A stretch of 64,000 nucleotides of DNA from Cellvibrio zantedeschiae (GCF_014652535.1 NZ_BMYZ01000002.1:372001-436000); one strand, 5' to 3'; positions 21,612 through 30,830 are shown, counted from the first letter of the stretch. Notes: generated from the letters alone by a model not told the origin. Program-made: numbers and translations.

Positions 21612-23120
21612 ATGCTTGGTTTTCTGCGGTTGGTATTTCAATACGGGTTGTTTTTATGCTGTGCATTTTCCATGCAGGCTTCCGCAGGCTCGTTTGAAAC
21701 ACAACAAAGCAATACCACTATCTTCGATGGCGTAAAAGGTGACCCGGGCGATTTAACAATTGACCCAAACCAGACTTTGCATCTTTGGAAAGGCATACAA
21801 TCAGCAGCACCTCATCCGGGTACCGGCTTCGCCTATCGAAAACTATACGGCGATTTTATTTTAACCGTTCAGTTGAGAAGCCAAAAAAATACTGACCAGT
21901 TTTATAATTTCGGTCTGCAAATTGAGGCGCTTGATAGCGAACTCTTATTCAAAACCAAATTTGATAGCTATTCCAATTTGTCGGTGGAGTTGCATGGTTC
22001 AAAAAAAATACAGCTGAATCGTGAAGGCTTTGTAAAAAATCCTGATATTTTTCAGGTCGAACAGGTTGGCAGTGAGTTAATTTTTTCTGCCGCTAATTGT
22101 GGTAAGCCGTTGAAAGTTGTCGCGCGCTATACGCTGCCGAAATTGCAAAATCTTCAAGTAGGCGTTTATCGCGATTTTGCGGCGAATGATAAGAATCCGC
22201 TCGAATTAAAAAACCTGCGCTGGGTAATTCCCGCGTGGAAAAATTTTATTCCTTACTATCATTATCTTGGCAGTCGTTTAGAAATTTTAGATGTGGTTAC
22301 CGGTGAGCGTAAGGTTATTTACGAAACGGCCGCTGGTATTGAAGCACCTAACTGGACGTCCGATGGCGACACTATTATCTATAACTCGTCGGGCCGTGTT
22401 TATAAGTTGTACTTGCCTACCAAAAAAATCTCATTATTCAATACCGGTTTTGAAGTCAAAAACAACAACGACCATATAGTGTCATTCAAGGGAAAAACCT
22501 TGGGGATTACTCATATGGATAAAGATATTATTGATAATTGGTCGATATATAAGCTGCCTATTAACGGCGGTGAGCCCCAGCGATTAACCTTCAAAACGCC
22601 ATCCTATTTACACGGATGGTCGCCAGATGGGCGTTATATTTTGTACACGTCGCGTCGCAATGGACAGTTTGAAATTTATCGTGCAAATGCCGATGGTAGT
22701 GGCGAAGAGCTGCAATTAACCAACAATGACAGCATGGATGACGGCTCGGAATACACGCCCGATGGAAAATACATTTATTTCAATTCCACCCGCAGTGGCG
22801 CCATGCGTTTATGGCGTATGGATGCGGACGGTAAAAATCCCAAGCAAATTACTCACGATAATTTCAACGATTGGTTTCCACATATTTCGCCTGATGGAAA
22901 ACATATTTTATTTCTCTCTTATCTGCCGGATGTAGATCCGATATTGCATCCCTACTACAAACAAGTTTATTTGCGCATGCTACCTATTGGGGGTGGTGAG
23001 GCGAAAGTTGTTGCTTATCTGTACGGTGGCCAGGGCACTATTAACGTGCCATCCTGGTCGCCTGATGGTCGCTATGTTGCTTTTGTAAGCAACAGCCAAC
23101 TGGGTGCTGAGAAGCATTGA
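21612..23120 (+). CDS. Exported TolB-like beta-propeller protein
   Basis: The 502-residue protein starts with a signal peptide (about residues 1-25, ending near MQASAG). The next 170 residues are beta-rich and resemble a jelly-roll of the DUF1349/DUF1080 kind, a weak call. The C-terminal half is a propeller of PD40/TolB repeats, with SPDGRYILYTS, TPDGKYIYFNS, SPDGKHILFLS and SPDGRYVAFVS. Such proteins act in the periplasm as binding scaffolds or peptidase-like propellers, but no catalytic domain is present. It stands alone between a terminator and terC. The substrate is unknown. Confidence 0.8.
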   Translation: MLGFLRLVFQYGLFLCCAFSMQASAGSFETQQSNTTIFDGVKGDPGDLTIDPNQTLHLWKGIQSAAPHPGTGFAYRKLYGDFILTVQLRSQKNTDQFYNFGLQIEALDSELLFKTKFDSYSNLSVELHGSKKIQLNREGFVKNPDIFQVEQVGSELIFSAANCGKPLKVVARYTLPKLQNLQVGVYRDFAANDKNPLELKNLRWVIPAWKNFIPYYHYLGSRLEILDVVTGERKVIYETAAGIEAPNWTSDGDTIIYNSSGRVYKLYLPTKKISLFNTGFEVKNNNDHIVSFKGKTLGITHMDKDIIDNWSIYKLPINGGEPQRLTFKTPSYLHGWSPDGRYILYTSRRNGQFEIYRANADGSGEELQLTNNDSMDDGSEYTPDGKYIYFNSTRSGAMRLWRMDADGKNPKQITHDNFNDWFPHISPDGKHILFLSYLPDVDPILHPYYKQVYLRMLPIGGGEAKVVAYLYGGQGTINVPSWSPDGRYVAFVSNSQLGAEKH

Positions 23121-23182
23121 GGTTTTCGGTTAAATCCTTCGATAATTACCGGTGATGTCCCCAAAGTCATTGCCCATCTTCG

Positions 23183-23279
23183 CTGAGGACAGGTTACAAT
23201 TGTCACCATCCTCAGTCCGCCGTGCGGTAAATAAGTGGTGTTTGTGAGCTTCGCTCAATCAGAATTATCTGATTGGAGC
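23183..23279 (+). promoter_or_regulatory. Structured 5' leader of the TerC gene (two hairpins)
   Basis: CTGAGGA (23183-23189) pairs with TCCTCAG (23209-23215), with an inner GGT/ACC pair around ACAATTGT. A second hairpin, GCTCAATCAG with CTGATTGGAGC (23253-23279), lies 36 bp before the TerC start. TerC genes often sit behind yybP-ykoY manganese riboswitches, but I do not find that consensus here. Confidence 0.4.
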
Positions 23280-23314
23280 TTGCTCGTTGAATTCATAGTG
23301 AAGAGATTTTTACG

Positions 23315-24049
23315 ATGTTTGAGTGGATCGCAAGCCCGGAAGCCTGGGTCGCCTTGGCAACCTTAACCGCGCTGGAAATTGTTTTAGGTATAGATAACAT
23401 TATTTTCCTATCAATTTTGGTGGGGCGTTTACCTGAGCACCAACGCAAGTTGGGTCGTACATTGGGGTTAGGCTTCGCGATGCTTACCCGTTTGGCGTTG
23501 CTATTTTCATTGACCTGGGTGATGAGTTTGACCCATCCGTTTATGAGTCCTTTTGGGTACGATATTTCCGGGCGTGATTTAATCCTAATAGGCGGTGGTT
23601 TATTCCTGCTCTATAAGGCCACGGTGGAAATTCACCAAAGTGTTGAAGGCGAAGATGAAGCTGCTGAATTAAAAACAGGTAGCTCTAAATTCTTTGTTGT
23701 GATTTTGCAAATTGCCATCCTGGATATAGTTTTTTCGCTGGATTCGGTAATTACGGCAGTAGGTTTGGTTAGCCAGATTACGCTGATGGCGATTGCCATT
23801 GTTATTGCTGTGGGTGTAATGATGTTTGCCGCTAAATCTATTGGTGAGTTTGTTGAAAATCATCCCACTGTAAAAATTCTGGCACTCTCGTTCCTGGTAG
23901 TTGTAGGTGTAACTTTGGTAATGGAAGGCTTTGAGGTTCACGTACCTAAAGGTTATATTTATTTTGCGATGGCATTCTCCCTGGGTGTTGAAATGATCAA
24001 CATTAGAATGCGCAAAAAGTTAACCGCTAAAACCGATTCTTTGCAATAA
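23315..24049 (+). CDS. TerC family integral membrane protein
   Basis: The 244-residue membrane protein has about seven hydrophobic helices. The two acidic intramembrane motifs that define the family are LGIDNIIFLS (helix 1-2) and ILDIVFSLDSVITAVGL (about residues 131-147). TerC/Alx-type proteins are linked to manganese export or to metalation of secreted enzymes. Which role applies cannot be told from the sequence. The structured leader upstream suggests RNA-level control. It shares a bidirectional terminator with the converging psd gene. Confidence 0.9.
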   Translation: MFEWIASPEAWVALATLTALEIVLGIDNIIFLSILVGRLPEHQRKLGRTLGLGFAMLTRLALLFSLTWVMSLTHPFMSPFGYDISGRDLILIGGGLFLLYKATVEIHQSVEGEDEAAELKTGSSKFFVVILQIAILDIVFSLDSVITAVGLVSQITLMAIAIVIAVGVMMFAAKSIGEFVENHPTVKILALSFLVVVGVTLVMEGFEVHVPKGYIYFAMAFSLGVEMINIRMRKKLTAKTDSLQ

Positions 24050-24066
24050 AGAAAGATTGGTGAAAT

Positions 24067-24096
24067 AAAAAAGGCTTCCAGTGGAAGCCTTTTTTA
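24067..24096. terminator. Bidirectional terminator between terC and psd
   Basis: GGCTTCC and GGAAGCC form a stem around a short loop, flanked by A6 on the left and T6 on the right. It is symmetric and serves both converging genes. Confidence 0.92.
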
Positions 24097-24112
24097 TTAG
24101 ATGTTTTAGCGC

Positions 24113-24964
24113 TTATTTTTTCTCGGCAAGCTTAACTCCAACGCGGGTCGCCGCGCCTGCGATAAATTGTGCTTCCCATTTGATCTTATCTCTTGCAAAC
24201 AAAATAATTGCGGTTGAACCTAATTTAAAGCGGCCCATTTCCGCACCTTTTTCCAAAACGATATTTTGGTAAGGGTAATTCGAGAATTCAATTTCGCGGC
24301 TACCCATAGGGGCAAGCTCACCATCCCAAACAGTTTCTATACCTGCCACAATCATGGCGCCAACAAGTACCACGGCCATGGGCCCGATATCGGTATCGAA
24401 AATTGCAGCTACGCGTTCATTGCGCGAAAACAAGCGCGATACATGTCCCGCAGTCACCGTATTTACTGAAAATAAATCGCCCGGAATAGAAACCATGGTG
24501 CGCAATTTGCCGCCGTAGGGCATGTGCACGCGGTGATAATCTTTGGGTGATAAATAAACAGTCGCAAAATCACCATCCGCAAACTCTTGCGCGAGAGCTA
24601 CATCTCCACCGAGTAATTCCTCAACTGAGTAATCCTGGTCTTTGGCTTGGAATACACGGCCATCAACAATTTTTCCCAGCTGGCTAATTGCGCCGTCTGC
24701 AGGGCATACGATGGCAATGGGTTCTTTGCATATAGGGCGAATTCCGGGTTTAAGCTCACGCGTAAAAAAATCATTAAAACAGGCGTAAGCACGGGGATTT
24801 TCTTCTGCTGCGAGCGACATATCCACTTGGTAGCGCTTGATGAACCATTCAATAAAGGTGTTTTTAACAAAACTGTTTTGACTGTTGGCAATTTTGCCAA
24901 CAAAACGTGAGAGTGCATGTTGTGGCACCCAGTGTTGCAACTTAATAAATAACTTATCGTTCAT
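24113..24964 (-). CDS. psd: Phosphatidylserine decarboxylase proenzyme
   Basis: Psd decarboxylates phosphatidylserine to phosphatidylethanolamine at the inner membrane. It is made as a proenzyme that cuts itself at the LGST motif, seen here as RFKLGSTAIILFA. The serine becomes the pyruvoyl group of the small alpha subunit. Other family segments are PADGAISQLG, KDYHRVHMPYGG and NERVAAIFDTDIGPMAVVLVGAMIV, cited here in parts. At 283 residues it has the usual bacterial length. It is monocistronic. Confidence 0.97.
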   Translation of the reverse strand: MNDKLFIKLQHWVPQHALSRFVGKIANSQNSFVKNTFIEWFIKRYQVDMSLAAEENPRAYACFNDFFTRELKPGIRPICKEPIAIVCPADGAISQLGKIVDGRVFQAKDQDYSVEELLGGDVALAQEFADGDFATVYLSPKDYHRVHMPYGGKLRTMVSIPGDLFSVNTVTAGHVSRLFSRNERVAAIFDTDIGPMAVVLVGAMIVAGIETVWDGELAPMGSREIEFSNYPYQNIVLEKGAEMGRFKLGSTAIILFARDKIKWEAQFIAGAATRVGVKLAEKK

Positions 24965-25082
24965 AGCGGCACGGCCTGTTTCAAACTATGTTTTATGCAG
25001 TGTTAGAATGCCGCATGGTATCAAAAAGTCTGCTTTAACGCTCTCATATAAACTCAACTAGCTAAAATCTCTGGTGATTGCT

Positions 25083-25751
25083 GTGCTGCGCTATCAAATT
25101 ATTCCCGTGACTCACTATCAACAAAACTGCACGCTGCTATGGTGCGATGAAACCCGTGAAGCGGCGGTGGTCGATCCTGGTGGCAATATCGAGCGAATTT
25201 TGAGTGTCCTGGTTGAACATAATTTAAGCTTGGTGAAGATTCTATTAACCCACGGCCATCTCGATCATGTTGGCGGTACAGCAGCTTTAGTTGCAGCTAT
25301 GCAAGCTACATCTGGGTCAACTTTGTTGCCTATTGAAGGGCCTCATAAAGATGATATGTTCTGGATTAATATATTGCCGCAACAAGCGCAGATGATGGGT
25401 TTCACCACGCCGCAAAACTTTCAACCCAATGTGTTTTTTGAAGAAGGTGATCAAGTCGGTTTCGGCAATATTCGCTTACAAATTCGCCATTGCCCTGGGC
25501 ACACACCGGGGCACATTATTTTCTTCCACGCAGAGACCAAACTTGCATTGGTGGGTGATGTTTTATTTAAAGGCTCGATTGGGCGTACAGATTTTCCACG
25601 CGGAAATTACGATGAGCTGGTTAATGCAATTCGCACAAAACTTTGGCCGCTCGGCGACGATGTAAAATTTATTCCGGGCCATGGCCCAATGTCGACTTTT
25701 GGTGAAGAGCGTTTGAATAACGCCTTTGTTGCAGATAAAAATTTTGGCTGA
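25083..25751 (+). CDS. Metallo-beta-lactamase-fold hydrolase (glyoxalase II/YcbL-like)
   Basis: The metal-binding motif is THGHLDHVGG, with further ligands in CPGHTPGHI, LVGDVLFKGSIGRTDFPRG and the C-terminal FIPGHGP. The order and length fit the YcbL-type glyoxalase II subgroup, which hydrolyses glutathione thioesters. The true substrate is unproven. An in-frame GTG at 25074 exists. The second GTG at 25083 (LRYQIIPVTHYQQNC) gives the usual N-terminus, so I prefer it. No clear Shine-Dalgarno sequence helps to decide. Confidence 0.88.
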   Translation: MLRYQIIPVTHYQQNCTLLWCDETREAAVVDPGGNIERILSVLVEHNLSLVKILLTHGHLDHVGGTAALVAAMQATSGSTLLPIEGPHKDDMFWINILPQQAQMMGFTTPQNFQPNVFFEEGDQVGFGNIRLQIRHCPGHTPGHIIFFHAETKLALVGDVLFKGSIGRTDFPRGNYDELVNAIRTKLWPLGDDVKFIPGHGPMSTFGEERLNNAFVADKNFG

Positions 25752-25843
25752 TCCATTGTATAAAATAATGTAATTCCTCTATCGGTGAACGCGTTTGCGC
25801 GTATCATTCCGGATTCTTTTCGTTTATTGCGGTCATTTATTAC

Positions 25844-26605
25844 GTGATTACAGATTTATCTTTTTATTTGCTGGCGGTGCCTGTCGTAATACTGGTGGGA
25901 ATGTCCAAGGGCGGTTTTGGTGGTGGCTTGGGCACGCTTGCCGTTCCATTCCTCTCGCTATTAATTGACCCGCGCCTCGCGGCTGCGATTTTGTTGCCAA
26001 TTTTATGTGGCATGGACGCGGTGAGTTTGTGGAGTTTTCGCGGTACCTGGGACAAACTCAATCTTAAAATTTTAATGCCGGGCGCTATTCTCGGAACCAT
26101 CGCCGGTGCGTTAACCTTTAAGGTCACGAATGCCGATATGGTGCGCCTGATTGTAGGCGTGCTTTCCATTTATTTTGTGTGCCATTATTTATGGGGCAAA
26201 CATTTTCTTGAGTCTTTACAACAGCAAAAAGCCAGCCCGGTGCGCGGAACTTTTTGGGGAACGGTTGCGGGTTATGTCAGCTACATTGCCCACGCAGGTG
26301 GCCCTCCTGTTGCCATTTACTTGTTGCCACAACATTTGTCCAAAACCGCTTTGGTGGGCACCACAATTCTGTTTTTCTCTATTATTAACTTTATAAAGCT
26401 GATTCCTTATGCTTGGCTGGGGCAGATCAATACGGAGTCTTTTTTGACGTCACTAATTTTGCTGCCGCTTGCACCACTTGGCGTTCAGCTAGGGATTTAC
26501 CTCCATAATCGTGTTTCAGATCAGGTGTTTTATTGGATAAGCTACGGCTTTTTATTGCTTGCTGGCATCAAGTTGACCTATGAAGGAGTTGCGGCGCTCT
26601 GGTAA
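25844..26605 (+). CDS. TSUP family (TauE/SafE) membrane permease
   Basis: The 253-residue protein has about eight hydrophobic helices in two halves. The signature GMSKGGFGGGLGTLAVPFLS near the N-terminus and YVSYIAHAGGPPVAIYLLP in the second half are typical. Family members export sulfite, sulfoacetate or other small sulfur compounds. The substrate here is unknown. The start is a GTG at 25844. The gene is probably independent of its neighbours. Confidence 0.9.
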   Translation: MITDLSFYLLAVPVVILVGMSKGGFGGGLGTLAVPFLSLLIDPRLAAAILLPILCGMDAVSLWSFRGTWDKLNLKILMPGAILGTIAGALTFKVTNADMVRLIVGVLSIYFVCHYLWGKHFLESLQQQKASPVRGTFWGTVAGYVSYIAHAGGPPVAIYLLPQHLSKTALVGTTILFFSIINFIKLIPYAWLGQINTESFLTSLILLPLAPLGVQLGIYLHNRVSDQVFYWISYGFLLLAGIKLTYEGVAALW

Positions 26606-26674
26606 TAACTTGTGTAGATGGCATTTAATGTCTATAACTCATGCTACAAAAGCGTTGTCTTGTGAGCGGTTCGG

Positions 26675-26704
26675 TTGAAATAGGCTTATTTAAGCGGGTA
26701 AAAT
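26675..26704 (+). promoter_or_regulatory. Candidate promoter of the outer-membrane protein gene
   Basis: TTGAAA (26675-26680) and TAAAAT (26699-26704) are 18 bp apart and lie about 50 bp before the ATG at 26755. It was picked by eye. Confidence 0.45.
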
Positions 26705-26754
26705 CAACCTAACACACGAATATTCTAAAAAAGTTTCCTAAAAGGATATCCCAG

Positions 26755-27276
26755 ATGAAAAAAGTCCTCGTAGCAGCACTCGCTCTTTCCGCTGCAGCTT
26801 CCTATGCCGATACCGGTTCTTTTGAAGGTTTTTATGTAGGTGGTGGAGTTTCCAGTGTCCGGAACACATGGGATGACAACAAATGGTCCCCGGTTGAAGT
26901 TTTCGGTGGCTACAAACTGAGTCCTTGGGTTGGCGGCGAAATTCGCGTTGGCGCATCTTCTGGCGGCGATAGCAAGATCACTAATTACGAATCTATTTAC
27001 TACCGTACTGAAAGCTCTAACTCAGTAGGTAAAACTTATTTGTTGGTGGGATATACCCACGCAGATGTTGAAGCACAAACTGGCAATTTTAATTTCAACG
27101 GTTTTTCTTACGGCGCCGGTGTTGGCTTTGTGATTAGCGAAAAATTCAATTTGAACCTTGAATATAAGGTTTTGGCTAATGCGAAGGGCACCTGGTATCC
27201 AGATAAATTCAGTCGCGTTGACGATCTAGACATTAAGCTTAGCTCTGTAAGCGCTACTGTAGATTACCGCTTCTAA
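26755..27276 (+). CDS. Small outer-membrane beta-barrel protein
   Basis: The 173-residue protein has a clear signal peptide (MKKVLVAALALSAAASYA, cleavage before DTGSF). The rest is alternating aromatic/polar beta-strands and ends in YRF, the usual C-terminal Phe recognised by the BAM complex. The pattern EGFYVGGGVSS, VFGGYKLSPWVGGEIRVG and FNLNLEYKVL fits the eight-stranded OmpA/OmpW-like barrel group. An AAAGGA ribosome site precedes the ATG. The function is unknown. Confidence 0.85.
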   Translation: MKKVLVAALALSAAASYADTGSFEGFYVGGGVSSVRNTWDDNKWSPVEVFGGYKLSPWVGGEIRVGASSGGDSKITNYESIYYRTESSNSVGKTYLLVGYTHADVEAQTGNFNFNGFSYGAGVGFVISEKFNLNLEYKVLANAKGTWYPDKFSRVDDLDIKLSSVSATVDYRF

Positions 27277-27345
27277 GTTTGTTTTAGCTGGGGTGGGCTC
27301 AGGTTCGCTCCAGCTCAATACTGTTGGTCCTCGCGTCTCTTCCTC

Positions 27346-27843
27346 TCATGAACTAGTAAATGCAACGATTGCGTTTACCGCGGCACCTAATTTTATTTCA
27401 CCACCTTCGATAATTCGCGCTGTAATCCCGCCGTGCCCGCGTACTGCGTTGTAACCGCCTGCACCAAAAGTCGCCTCCATTGCTGAACAGGGATGACATA
27501 ACCCTGTGTATTCGAGCAAGGCATCTCCTAAACGAAATTGTTTGTCTTTTAGTGCGAGCAAATTAATGCCCGTCACTACCAAATTGCGTCGCAACAGTTC
27601 GGGTGGCACTGACTCCTTGCCGAGCATAGATGCAATTGCAGACAAATGTTCGCCCTGAATCAATGTCACCTGGCGTTTGCCGTTTTTGCTGCTGTAGCGG
27701 TCACCCGCCAGACCTTTGCCTGCAACAGCTTCAACGCTCGCCAGTTCGATCATAGGTGCTTTGCGCTCGGGCCGAATGCCTATCCAGCTGATACGGCCAA
27801 CCTGCGGAAGCGTATTAAACAGATCGTGTAAGGATTGACTCAT
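27346..27843 (-). CDS. MOSC domain protein
   Basis: MOSC proteins bind molybdenum-cofactor sulfur or act as sulfurtransferases. The key stretch is CHPCSAMEATFGAGGYNAVRGHGGITARI, quoted in part: a conserved Cys near residue 115-118 and the GHGG motif. QVTLIQGEHL and GLAGDRYSSKNGKRQ are also typical. It is 165 residues, the short single-domain form. It follows the upstream hypothetical gene by 3 bp and is probably cotranscribed with it. Confidence 0.9.
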   Translation of the reverse strand: MSQSLHDLFNTLPQVGRISWIGIRPERKAPMIELASVEAVAGKGLAGDRYSSKNGKRQVTLIQGEHLSAIASMLGKESVPPELLRRNLVVTGINLLALKDKQFRLGDALLEYTGLCHPCSAMEATFGAGGYNAVRGHGGITARIIEGGEIKLGAAVNAIVAFTSS

Positions 27844-27846
27844 TAG

Positions 27847-28413
27847 CTAATGTTTCCAAATGGGATCGCGAAGGCCTTGCCGGCATTCCTGGACGTCATT
27901 GTCGATAAGATTATTTGGCTTGATGCAATCCCTCAAGCTGCGCAGGTTAGCAATTTCTAACGGAGCTGGTTTATCGCTTGCCCGCAGTTTTTCGTCCAGG
28001 GCGCGGCAGGCCGTATCCCTGAATGAAACATTATTGGAGGAAGGATTGTTATTGTATTCGGTAATCCAATAATTGCAGGTGCTTAATAGTTGTTGGACTT
28101 GTGGATCGTCATTATCAAGGCTACGTAATTTTTGCGATCTTTTCGGCACGCGAGCGCTTTTGCTGGTTTTAGCCTTGGTGGGATTTGCGTTGCCCGATGC
28201 TACCTGAATAGATCCTTCGCGACTGCAACGCACTTTTTTGCTAGTGAGCTCATCACTTTGCATTCGCCAGCGCTCCATTTGTTTGAGGCTGCCACCCTGG
28301 CGGCGCAAATCTTCGAGTTTGCGAATTTTGTCCTGAAAAACACTGCAGTCGGCGGCTTCGGCGTTGCTAATTACACTTAAGCCCAAGAGCAAGCATAAAA
28401 TCCATTTTTGCAT
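27847..28413 (-). CDS. Exported hypothetical protein
   Basis: I do not recognise the family. From the ATG at 28411-28413 the protein has a signal peptide (MQKWILCLLLGLSVISNAEA) and a mature part of about 168 residues rich in Arg/Lys/Ser with six cysteines. An upstream ATG at 28428 would add MKEID, which makes a poorer signal peptide. It ends in a Cys-containing tail. It is probably cotranscribed with the MOSC gene 3 bp downstream. Confidence 0.7.
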   Translation of the reverse strand: MQKWILCLLLGLSVISNAEAADCSVFQDKIRKLEDLRRQGGSLKQMERWRMQSDELTSKKVRCSREGSIQVASGNANPTKAKTSKSARVPKRSQKLRSLDNDDPQVQQLLSTCNYWITEYNNNPSSNNVSFRDTACRALDEKLRASDKPAPLEIANLRSLRDCIKPNNLIDNDVQECRQGLRDPIWKH

Positions 28414-28618
28414 ATCTATCTCCTTCATCCCTGGTGATGTTTTGTGCAGGGCCTATCTTATTGCAAGATTCTCCTTTCTTCCAGAGGGCTAGCTTGTCGG
28501 AAGTCACATCTTGACTATTGGGATGCGCTGGCCAGGTCGAGGCTTGTTAGCTTGCATATCCCAAAAGCTAATTAGTGGATATTGGATGAATTACTATGAA
28601 ATAAATAATTCATAAATT

Positions 28619-29572
28619 TCAGCGCCTAAAAAGTCCATTTCCAAAAGCTGTAATAAATTCTTCCTGATTGCGCCCGACGTTATGTAAAACTATGTGGTTG
28701 ACTCCCATGGATTCAATTTTGTTAATTAATCGAATGAAGTGGTCAACACTGTTAGAGATGGGAATGGTAGAGGCAACCTTTTCAGGGGAAATATCCTTCG
28801 CGGCATTATCGAAGTCTGCAACTGATCTGAGTTCTGCGAGCTTTAGCTTATCAATACAATCAAATCGCCATTGATGGTGTGCTTCGGAGTGGGCGAGTTG
28901 TTCATCTTGCGCAAAAGAAAAAGTGAGTTTCACGTGAACAGGCTTTCCTTCTCCACCATTACTGCAAAACGCTGCGATGATTTCTTCGAGTCGCCCTTCA
29001 GGTTGATAGGTTGTCAATAATCCATCGGCCCAGCTACCAGCCCATGCCGCAGTTTCCTTACTTAAAGCCGCGCACATAATTGATGGGGTTGTTGCCGGAC
29101 GTGTGTAGAGTTTTGCACGATGCACATTTACTAACCCTGTGTGCGTCACTTCCTCGCCAGCAAGCAAACGTTTGATAATTTGTGCACATTCCAGCAAGCG
29201 TTGATTGCGAATGGGTTTTTCGGGCCATGCATCTCCCGTAATACACTCATTCAAGGCTTCACCACTGCCTAAAGAAATACCAAGCCGGTTTGGATACATC
29301 TGTAAAAGCGTACCAATTGCTTGTGCAACTATTGCGGGGTGGTAACGCTGGCCTGGTGCTGTGATCACACTAAACGGAAATTGCGTTGCCTCCATTGCTG
29401 CGCCCAACCAGCTAAACACGTAACCACTTTGCCCCTGGCGTTCACTCCACGGGTGGAAATGGTCAGATGAGTGACATCCATGAAATCCTGCTTGTTCGGC
29501 CAACTTTACGTAGGCGAGTAAATCCGATGGTGAAAATTGTTCGTGAGATGCGTGATAGGAAAGGATGGCCAT
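28619..29572 (-). CDS. LLM-class flavin-dependent oxidoreductase (TIGR03885-like)
   Basis: This luciferase-like TIM-barrel oxidoreductase of 317 residues shows the family segments HGCHSSDHFHPWSERQGQSG, GQRYHPAIVAQAIGTLLQMYPN and RLGISLGSGEALNECITGD. It matches the probable non-F420 subgroup known as TIGR03885. The substrate is unknown. It directly abuts the DUF6766 gene (stop at 29573), which itself overlaps cinA, so the three form one operon. Such trios occur in stress gene clusters of soil bacteria. Confidence 0.88.
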   Translation of the reverse strand: MAILSYHASHEQFSPSDLLAYVKLAEQAGFHGCHSSDHFHPWSERQGQSGYVFSWLGAAMEATQFPFSVITAPGQRYHPAIVAQAIGTLLQMYPNRLGISLGSGEALNECITGDAWPEKPIRNQRLLECAQIIKRLLAGEEVTHTGLVNVHRAKLYTRPATTPSIMCAALSKETAAWAGSWADGLLTTYQPEGRLEEIIAAFCSNGGEGKPVHVKLTFSFAQDEQLAHSEAHHQWRFDCIDKLKLAELRSVADFDNAAKDISPEKVASTIPISNSVDHFIRLINKIESMGVNHIVLHNVGRNQEEFITAFGNGLFRR

Positions 29573-30223
29573 TTATTTACCTGTTTCGTCGTGCGGTGCA
29601 TCAACCGGTTTTGATTCTGGCGATCCTTTTTGACGTAAATAAATGGAAAAGAAAACGATGGCAGCTACAGATAAAAATTCGCTTTGCCAATTCTGGAGTG
29701 ATTCAAACCAAAAACGATTTTCGATGAGTGTTTGAAAGAGAGTGAGGGATTTATGTTCTTCCTCATTAATTTCCAACATGGTGCCGTAGGCGTGGAAAAA
29801 AAACGATGCAAGAAATAATGCGGTAAAAGTCAAACTTAACGAATTTTTATAAACTGTTAAATACATGCCCCCTTTTTTTACCGGCCAAGGGGCATTTTCG
29901 TGGGGGGTGGGTTCTCGATCAACTTCTTCCGGTTCATCAAGACTTTTCGATTCGGCAGAACCTTGTTGGTAGAGGAATACCGTAAAAAATACGTACATCC
30001 CCATTTGCAAAAATTCACTTTCCCAATTTTCAAAAGTAGATTGGATAAAGTGCCCCGATTGCAAATATTCCTTAAAGCTTAAGGGCACTAATTGTTTTTC
30101 ATAGCGCTCTTCCTGGTTCTCTTTGTATCCCGTGTATGCTTGCCCGATTAAAGACAAGGCCATAAACAAAAAGAAAACAATCAGTAACCCATTTCGCTTA
30201 AAGAAACCGTGATTTTTAGTCAT
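29573..30223 (-). CDS. DUF6766 family membrane protein
   Basis: The 216-residue membrane protein has four hydrophobic helices in two similar halves. Each half carries a W(E/Q)SEFLxxxxxVFFxxxLxQxGSxESK pattern, pointing to an internal duplication. I assign it to DUF6766 from memory of these motifs. I chose the ATG at 30221-30223 because it overlaps the TGA stop of the upstream gene (ATGA). The function is unknown. Confidence 0.75.
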   Translation of the reverse strand: MTKNHGFFKRNGLLIVFFLFMALSLIGQAYTGYKENQEERYEKQLVPLSFKEYLQSGHFIQSTFENWESEFLQMGMYVFFTVFLYQQGSAESKSLDEPEEVDREPTPHENAPWPVKKGGMYLTVYKNSLSLTFTALFLASFFFHAYGTMLEINEEEHKSLTLFQTLIENRFWFESLQNWQSEFLSVAAIVFFSIYLRQKGSPESKPVDAPHDETGK

Positions 30224-30732
30224 TCGATACAATCTCCATCACCACTTAAAAAACGTTGGTAGTATTCGGGAATAGAACGGATCGCGTGCATGGCTGCCAA
30301 ATAGCGAACATGATTTCGCTCACCATCAAATTTAATTGTTTCGCTTAGAATTTTGTTGGTGTCATCTCCAAGTGCGTAAGCGAAACATACAACACCATTA
30401 AGTTCGTCATTTGATTCGGCAGTGCCCGTAATCGCAACCGAAAAATTGGATTGGCTTCGTTTTAAAGCGCCAACAGCCATTTCACGCGCAACCTCTTCAC
30501 TCGTCAGTCCAAAAGTTTTTATGGTTTGCAAGTTCACATCAAGACAGTGATTTTTTGCATGTTCGGTGTAAACAACAAAACCTGTATCCAGAACAGACCC
30601 ACAACCAGGCACGTCAGCTAATAAAGATGTAACCATTCCCGCGGTGCACGATTCAGCAGTCGTTAACATAAGGCGATGTTCACATAAAAAGTCAATTACA
30701 TCCTCAATTGAATTCAATTTATAAAACTCCAA
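30220..30732 (-). CDS. CinA C-terminal domain protein (PncC-like amidohydrolase)
   Basis: This is the stand-alone CinA C-terminal domain, which in PncC deamidates nicotinamide mononucleotide for NAD recycling. Family motifs are AESCTAGM, GCGSVLDTGFVVYTEHAKN and SEEVAREMAVGAL. The usual GIAGPxGG is changed to GTAESND, so activity is uncertain. The open frame starts with TTG at 30732. Another TTG at 30717 has GGAG 9 bp upstream and may be the true start. It is the first gene of an operon with DUF6766 and the LLM oxidoreductase. Confidence 0.82.
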   Translation of the reverse strand: MEFYKLNSIEDVIDFLCEHRLMLTTAESCTAGMVTSLLADVPGCGSVLDTGFVVYTEHAKNHCLDVNLQTIKTFGLTSEEVAREMAVGALKRSQSNFSVAITGTAESNDELNGVVCFAYALGDDTNKILSETIKFDGERNHVRYLAAMHAIRSIPEYYQRFLSGDGDCIE

Positions 30733-30815
30733 AAGTTTATTGACGTTTAATTAATTGTTGAATGTAAAAATACCGAATATAAAAAGATTGCGCGCCAACC
30801 TTAAACAGTTCCGTT

Positions 30816-30830
30816 CGTTGGCGAACGATA
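30816..30830. promoter_or_regulatory. Copy A of a 15-bp motif shared by two stress-block promoters
   Basis: CGTTGGCGAACGATA lies between the divergent cinA operon and the SDR gene. Its exact reverse complement occurs at 33249-33263 before another divergent pair. The core CGTT-x4-AACG is an inverted repeat, as expected for a dimeric regulator. The regulator is not identified. Confidence 0.4.

Noticed and set aside
23121-23314. yybP-ykoY manganese riboswitch before TerC
   Set aside because: The position is right, but I could not find the conserved loop sequences. I list it only as a structured leader.
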